Assembly (NCBI GenBank): GCA_001512485.1 | Contig: LFRV01000068.1 | Span: 6,101-52,498, forward strand | DNA from: Clostridiales bacterium DTU069 | GTDB taxonomy: Bacteria > Bacillota > Clostridia > DSM-8532 | Length of the DNA stretch: 46,398 nt | Reading direction: 5' to 3' | Position numbers and translations under genes: made by a program | The notes under the pieces: model-generated | Told to the model about the DNA's origin: nothing | The model's input: only the letters and a program-made list of their open reading frames with translations | The model's database searches: none | Shown: positions 44,238 through 46,398 of the stretch, one piece after another | Position numbering within the stretch: the stretch's first letter is position 1 | How the letters are laid out: the number at the start of each line of letters is the position of its first letter

Positions 44238-45488
44238 TTACTTCTGGAATAGGCTATCGAAAACAGCCGCCAGTTCTTTGGTAAGTTCTCGCCGTTCGTA
44301 CCGGGAGATTAATTCGATATTCGGGGAAATAGGCTTTTTACCGATAAGCCAGCTATCATAAAGAGTTTGTATATGACGTGCTGTCGTTTCAACGTCATCA
44401 CAGTCGGCGACAAACCCTGTCCCTGTTTCGGTTACAAGCGCAGCAGCAGCGCCGTTTACCGGAACCGACGCCAAAATAGGCTTGCCTGTGTTAATGTATT
44501 CCATGAGCTTCCCCGTATAAATTGCTTCGGTGCCTTTTCCAAGAAGAAGCAGCAGCGCGTCGGACATCATCAGCTTTCTTATGCTTTCCTTATGCGAATG
44601 ATACGGCAGAATCTCCATTATTTCAGAAACGCCATGTACATTTGCCATCTGGATAAGTTTGCTTTCCTTAAACCTTCCTACAAAACAGAGCTCTATTTTC
44701 TCCGCATCTATCTTTTTTTCATGGAAAAGCGCCGATATCGCTTTAAATACCGTTTCCGGGCTTGTATTTCCATATATCAGGCCCGTATACGTTAGGGTAA
44801 ATTTGTCGTTCGGCGGCCCTTCGGTAATACCCTCAAAATCTTCCTTGTCAAATCCATTCGGTATAACATGGAATTTGTGTTCGAGATCCGGATTATCCCG
44901 TACTGAATTGTTGCGCATAAAAGGCGTGTTTATAACAACAGCGTCCGACATTTCAAACACACGGCGCTCCATTCGTTTTTCAATTCTAATTCTTACAGGA
45001 TTGTAGTTATATGCCTTAACAAAGGCGTTATTAGTCCATTCATCCCTAAAATCAGCAACCCATGGTATTTCAGGGTACGTTTTTTTGATTTCCAAAGCAA
45101 GCAAATGAGTGGAAAAAGGCTGTGAAGTTGAATAAAGTATCTGAATATTTTCATTTTCAACTATTTGTTTCGCTTTCTTTATCGAAAAATGCTCCCACAG
45201 CCGTTCTCCGTCCGGAATCAACACTCTGCGGCGAATAAACTTCCCCGCAAGATTCAACGGAAAAAACCATTCGGACAGATCCCAGGCTTTAGTGCGATAT
45301 ATAACCGTTTCGGCAGGTATATCCAGATACAGCGTGTCATCCGTAAGCTGTACATTTTTAGCCTGCCTCGTAAGCACAAAACAGGTATATCCGAACTCAG
45401 GAAGATACTTTGCGAATTTTACTGTGCGCTGTACCCCTGAACCTCCGATGGGAGGAAATTGGTGAGCAATCATTAGAACTTTTCTCAT
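44238..45488 (-). CDS. Glycosyltransferase, GT4-type
   Basis: A 416-residue GT-B-fold enzyme, probably of the WbuB/GT4 type in surface glycan synthesis. The N-terminus MRKVLMIAHQFPPIGGSGVQR has the Gly-rich loop; the C-terminal domain has FTLTYTGLIYGNTSPETVFKAI, GRFKESKLIQMANVHG and a sugar-nucleotide region with LLLLGKGTEAIYTGKLMEYINTGKPIL. I chose ATG 45488 behind GGCGGAG; the ORF extends 30 codons further with no ribosome site. It lies at the end of the polysaccharide region beyond the repeat mosaic. Donor and acceptor cannot be told. Confidence 0.9.
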   Translation of the reverse strand: MRKVLMIAHQFPPIGGSGVQRTVKFAKYLPEFGYTCFVLTRQAKNVQLTDDTLYLDIPAETVIYRTKAWDLSEWFFPLNLAGKFIRRRVLIPDGERLWEHFSIKKAKQIVENENIQILYSTSQPFSTHLLALEIKKTYPEIPWVADFRDEWTNNAFVKAYNYNPVRIRIEKRMERRVFEMSDAVVINTPFMRNNSVRDNPDLEHKFHVIPNGFDKEDFEGITEGPPNDKFTLTYTGLIYGNTSPETVFKAISALFHEKKIDAEKIELCFVGRFKESKLIQMANVHGVSEIMEILPYHSHKESIRKLMMSDALLLLLGKGTEAIYTGKLMEYINTGKPILASVPVNGAAAALVTETGTGFVADCDDVETTARHIQTLYDSWLIGKKPISPNIELISRYERRELTKELAAVFDSLFQK

Positions 45489-45722
45489 AAAACTCCGCCT
45501 TAATTTTTTTCGTTCATATATATCCGCCGGCAACTGTTTTGTGAAATAAGCTTCTTTCTTTGACAAGTTTTTAACCACAATGTGTTATTAATCCGCCAAT
45601 GCATCAGAAACAATAAGAACCGCGGCCCAAAATATTTAACGCGAATTTGTCCGCATTTTTTGGTCGGTTCGAGCGCCTTCATTAATTAATAAAAGCGTAT
45701 AAGGACAAAAAGATAAAATAAA

Positions 45723-45747
45723 AGGACAGAGAATATTTCCCCGTCCC
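45723..45747 (-). terminator. Probable terminator of the small membrane protein gene
   Basis: On the minus strand GGGACGGGGAAATATTCTCTGTCC is followed by TTTTATTTT. The outer GGAC/GTCC stem and partial inner pairing make a modest hairpin 14 bp past the stop. Confidence 0.45.
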
Positions 45748-45760
45748 TGGATTCATCTAA

Positions 45761-46240
45761 CTATGGTAAATTTACCGGCTCCATGTTATACAGTTTTTTA
45801 AGTATAAATGGTATGGTAACCCCAAGAATACTGACAAGCGCATATGTTTTTGCCTTTTCGGGCGTATATTGGTTATAAAGGTTATAAAGTACAATAATTA
45901 AAAAAGCCCAAAACGCAAGCGTAAACAACCATCCTATAACCGGAATCAGACCAAGAATCCAGCTTGCTATGGCTGCTACAGGAAATACCATTTCCAGTTT
46001 TGGTACTTCAAATGTACTGATCTTTACCGATTTTACCATCATTCCCAATACATAGAACTGCGCAATTGGTATCCAAGCAAGCCAGGGCATTTCAAGTCCT
46101 CTCTTTTGCGCCAGTTTGTACAGCGTAAAAGAAAAGAAAATATAAAATGCAATTACTATAACTGCAAGAATGAAGGAAAAAATCGCCATCAAAACAGCAA
46201 ACGCACCAAAAACGCCACCAAAATCATTATAACCCGACAT
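45761..46240 (-). CDS. Polytopic membrane protein of unknown function
   Basis: A 159-residue protein with four hydrophobic segments (about 14-42, 55-70, 84-102 and 106-122). Sequence features are LYKLAQKRGLEMPWLAWIPIAQFYVLG in the first loop and AFLIIVLYNLYNQYTPEKAKTYALVSIL. The KRG...PWLAWIPI...YVLG pattern recurs in small membrane proteins of unknown function in Firmicutes; I cannot assign a function. The ATG follows GGGAGGG. It stands apart from the polysaccharide genes. Confidence 0.7.
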   Translation of the reverse strand: MSGYNDFGGVFGAFAVLMAIFSFILAVIVIAFYIFFSFTLYKLAQKRGLEMPWLAWIPIAQFYVLGMMVKSVKISTFEVPKLEMVFPVAAIASWILGLIPVIGWLFTLAFWAFLIIVLYNLYNQYTPEKAKTYALVSILGVTIPFILKKLYNMEPVNLP

Positions 46241-46398
46241 ACCATTAACCCTCCCATAAGAAAATATAGAATTAGATCATTGTTTTTCCATTACAGTTTA
46301 TATCATTTCATATGATAATTCAATTGCTTTTTGAAAAAAGTTTGTGTCAAGTAAACGTGGGCAAATTATTTTCTATTCCTTTTTACTGTAGTTTAAAG

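Overview
The window reads as chromosome from an endospore-forming, low-to-moderate G+C Clostridia-type Firmicute. It carries sporulation and germination genes (spoIIR and a spoVAC-AD-AE operon), a SigB-type regulatory module, a ClpE-type unfoldase, a Crh-like HPr, mini-RNase III and a six-gene Rnf complex. The Rnf complex points to an anaerobe that couples ferredoxin oxidation to an ion gradient. I cannot name the species. A cellulolytic or saccharolytic clostridial relative would fit, but that is inference. No rRNA, tRNA, CRISPR array, transposase or phage gene was seen.

Layout. 0-7 kb: spoIIR (-), a lytic transglycosylase (+), a cluster of DnaA-box-like sequences, tsaD, uppP and two tandem DUF4015 glycosidase-like genes (-). 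7-10 kb: an interspersed palindromic repeat, then the spoVA operon with a small membrane protein as its first gene. 10-15.4 kb: a clpE-like gene, a GHKL ATPase, an rsbV-rsbW-sigB cassette and a membrane-anchored J-like protein. 15.4-21.3 kb: lysS, greA, uvrC, a Crh-like HPr, and an ECF sigma/anti-sigma pair. 21.5-23.6 kb: a chemoreceptor (+) behind a SigD-type promoter. 23.7-28.8 kb: rnfCDGEAB (-). 29-33.5 kb: a four-gene membrane complex resembling group 4 [NiFe] hydrogenases and complex I, in which both nickel-binding CxxC motifs are gone. 33.6-35 kb: rlmB and mrnC. 35.6-45.5 kb: cell-surface polysaccharide genes, comprising a CapK-like ligase, a flippase, a glycosyltransferase fused to a CsaB-type pyruvyltransferase, an O-antigen-ligase-like polymerase/ligase, DUF4330 and a second glycosyltransferase. 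A 0.9-kb mosaic of repeats lies inside this region. 45.8-46.2 kb: a small membrane protein.

How the parts fit together. The Rnf complex makes a ferredoxin-driven ion gradient. The neighbouring hydrogenase-like module is probably another membrane redox complex, but its catalytic subunit should not bind nickel and its antiporter-like subunit has lost conserved Glu and Lys residues, so its substrate and coupling are unknown. The polysaccharide genes probably build a pyruvylated or otherwise decorated wall polymer; uppP supplies the recycled undecaprenyl carrier.

The most unusual items are: (1) the nickel-less four-gene complex next to Rnf; (2) a family of 75-200 bp palindromic elements at three places, one locus also holding a nested 203-bp fold-back element and a 74-bp tandem repeat whose hairpins covary; (3) the glycosyltransferase-CsaB fusion; (4) a 24-codon ORF with a very strong Shine-Dalgarno, overlapped by a possible antisense RNA with its own terminator; (5) an HPr with Glu in place of His15; and (6) an RsbW with degenerate ATP-binding motifs in the same operon region as a second, intact GHKL ATPase. 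Many start sites were moved from the longest ORF to the codon with a good ribosome-binding site; several of these are TTG or GTG.
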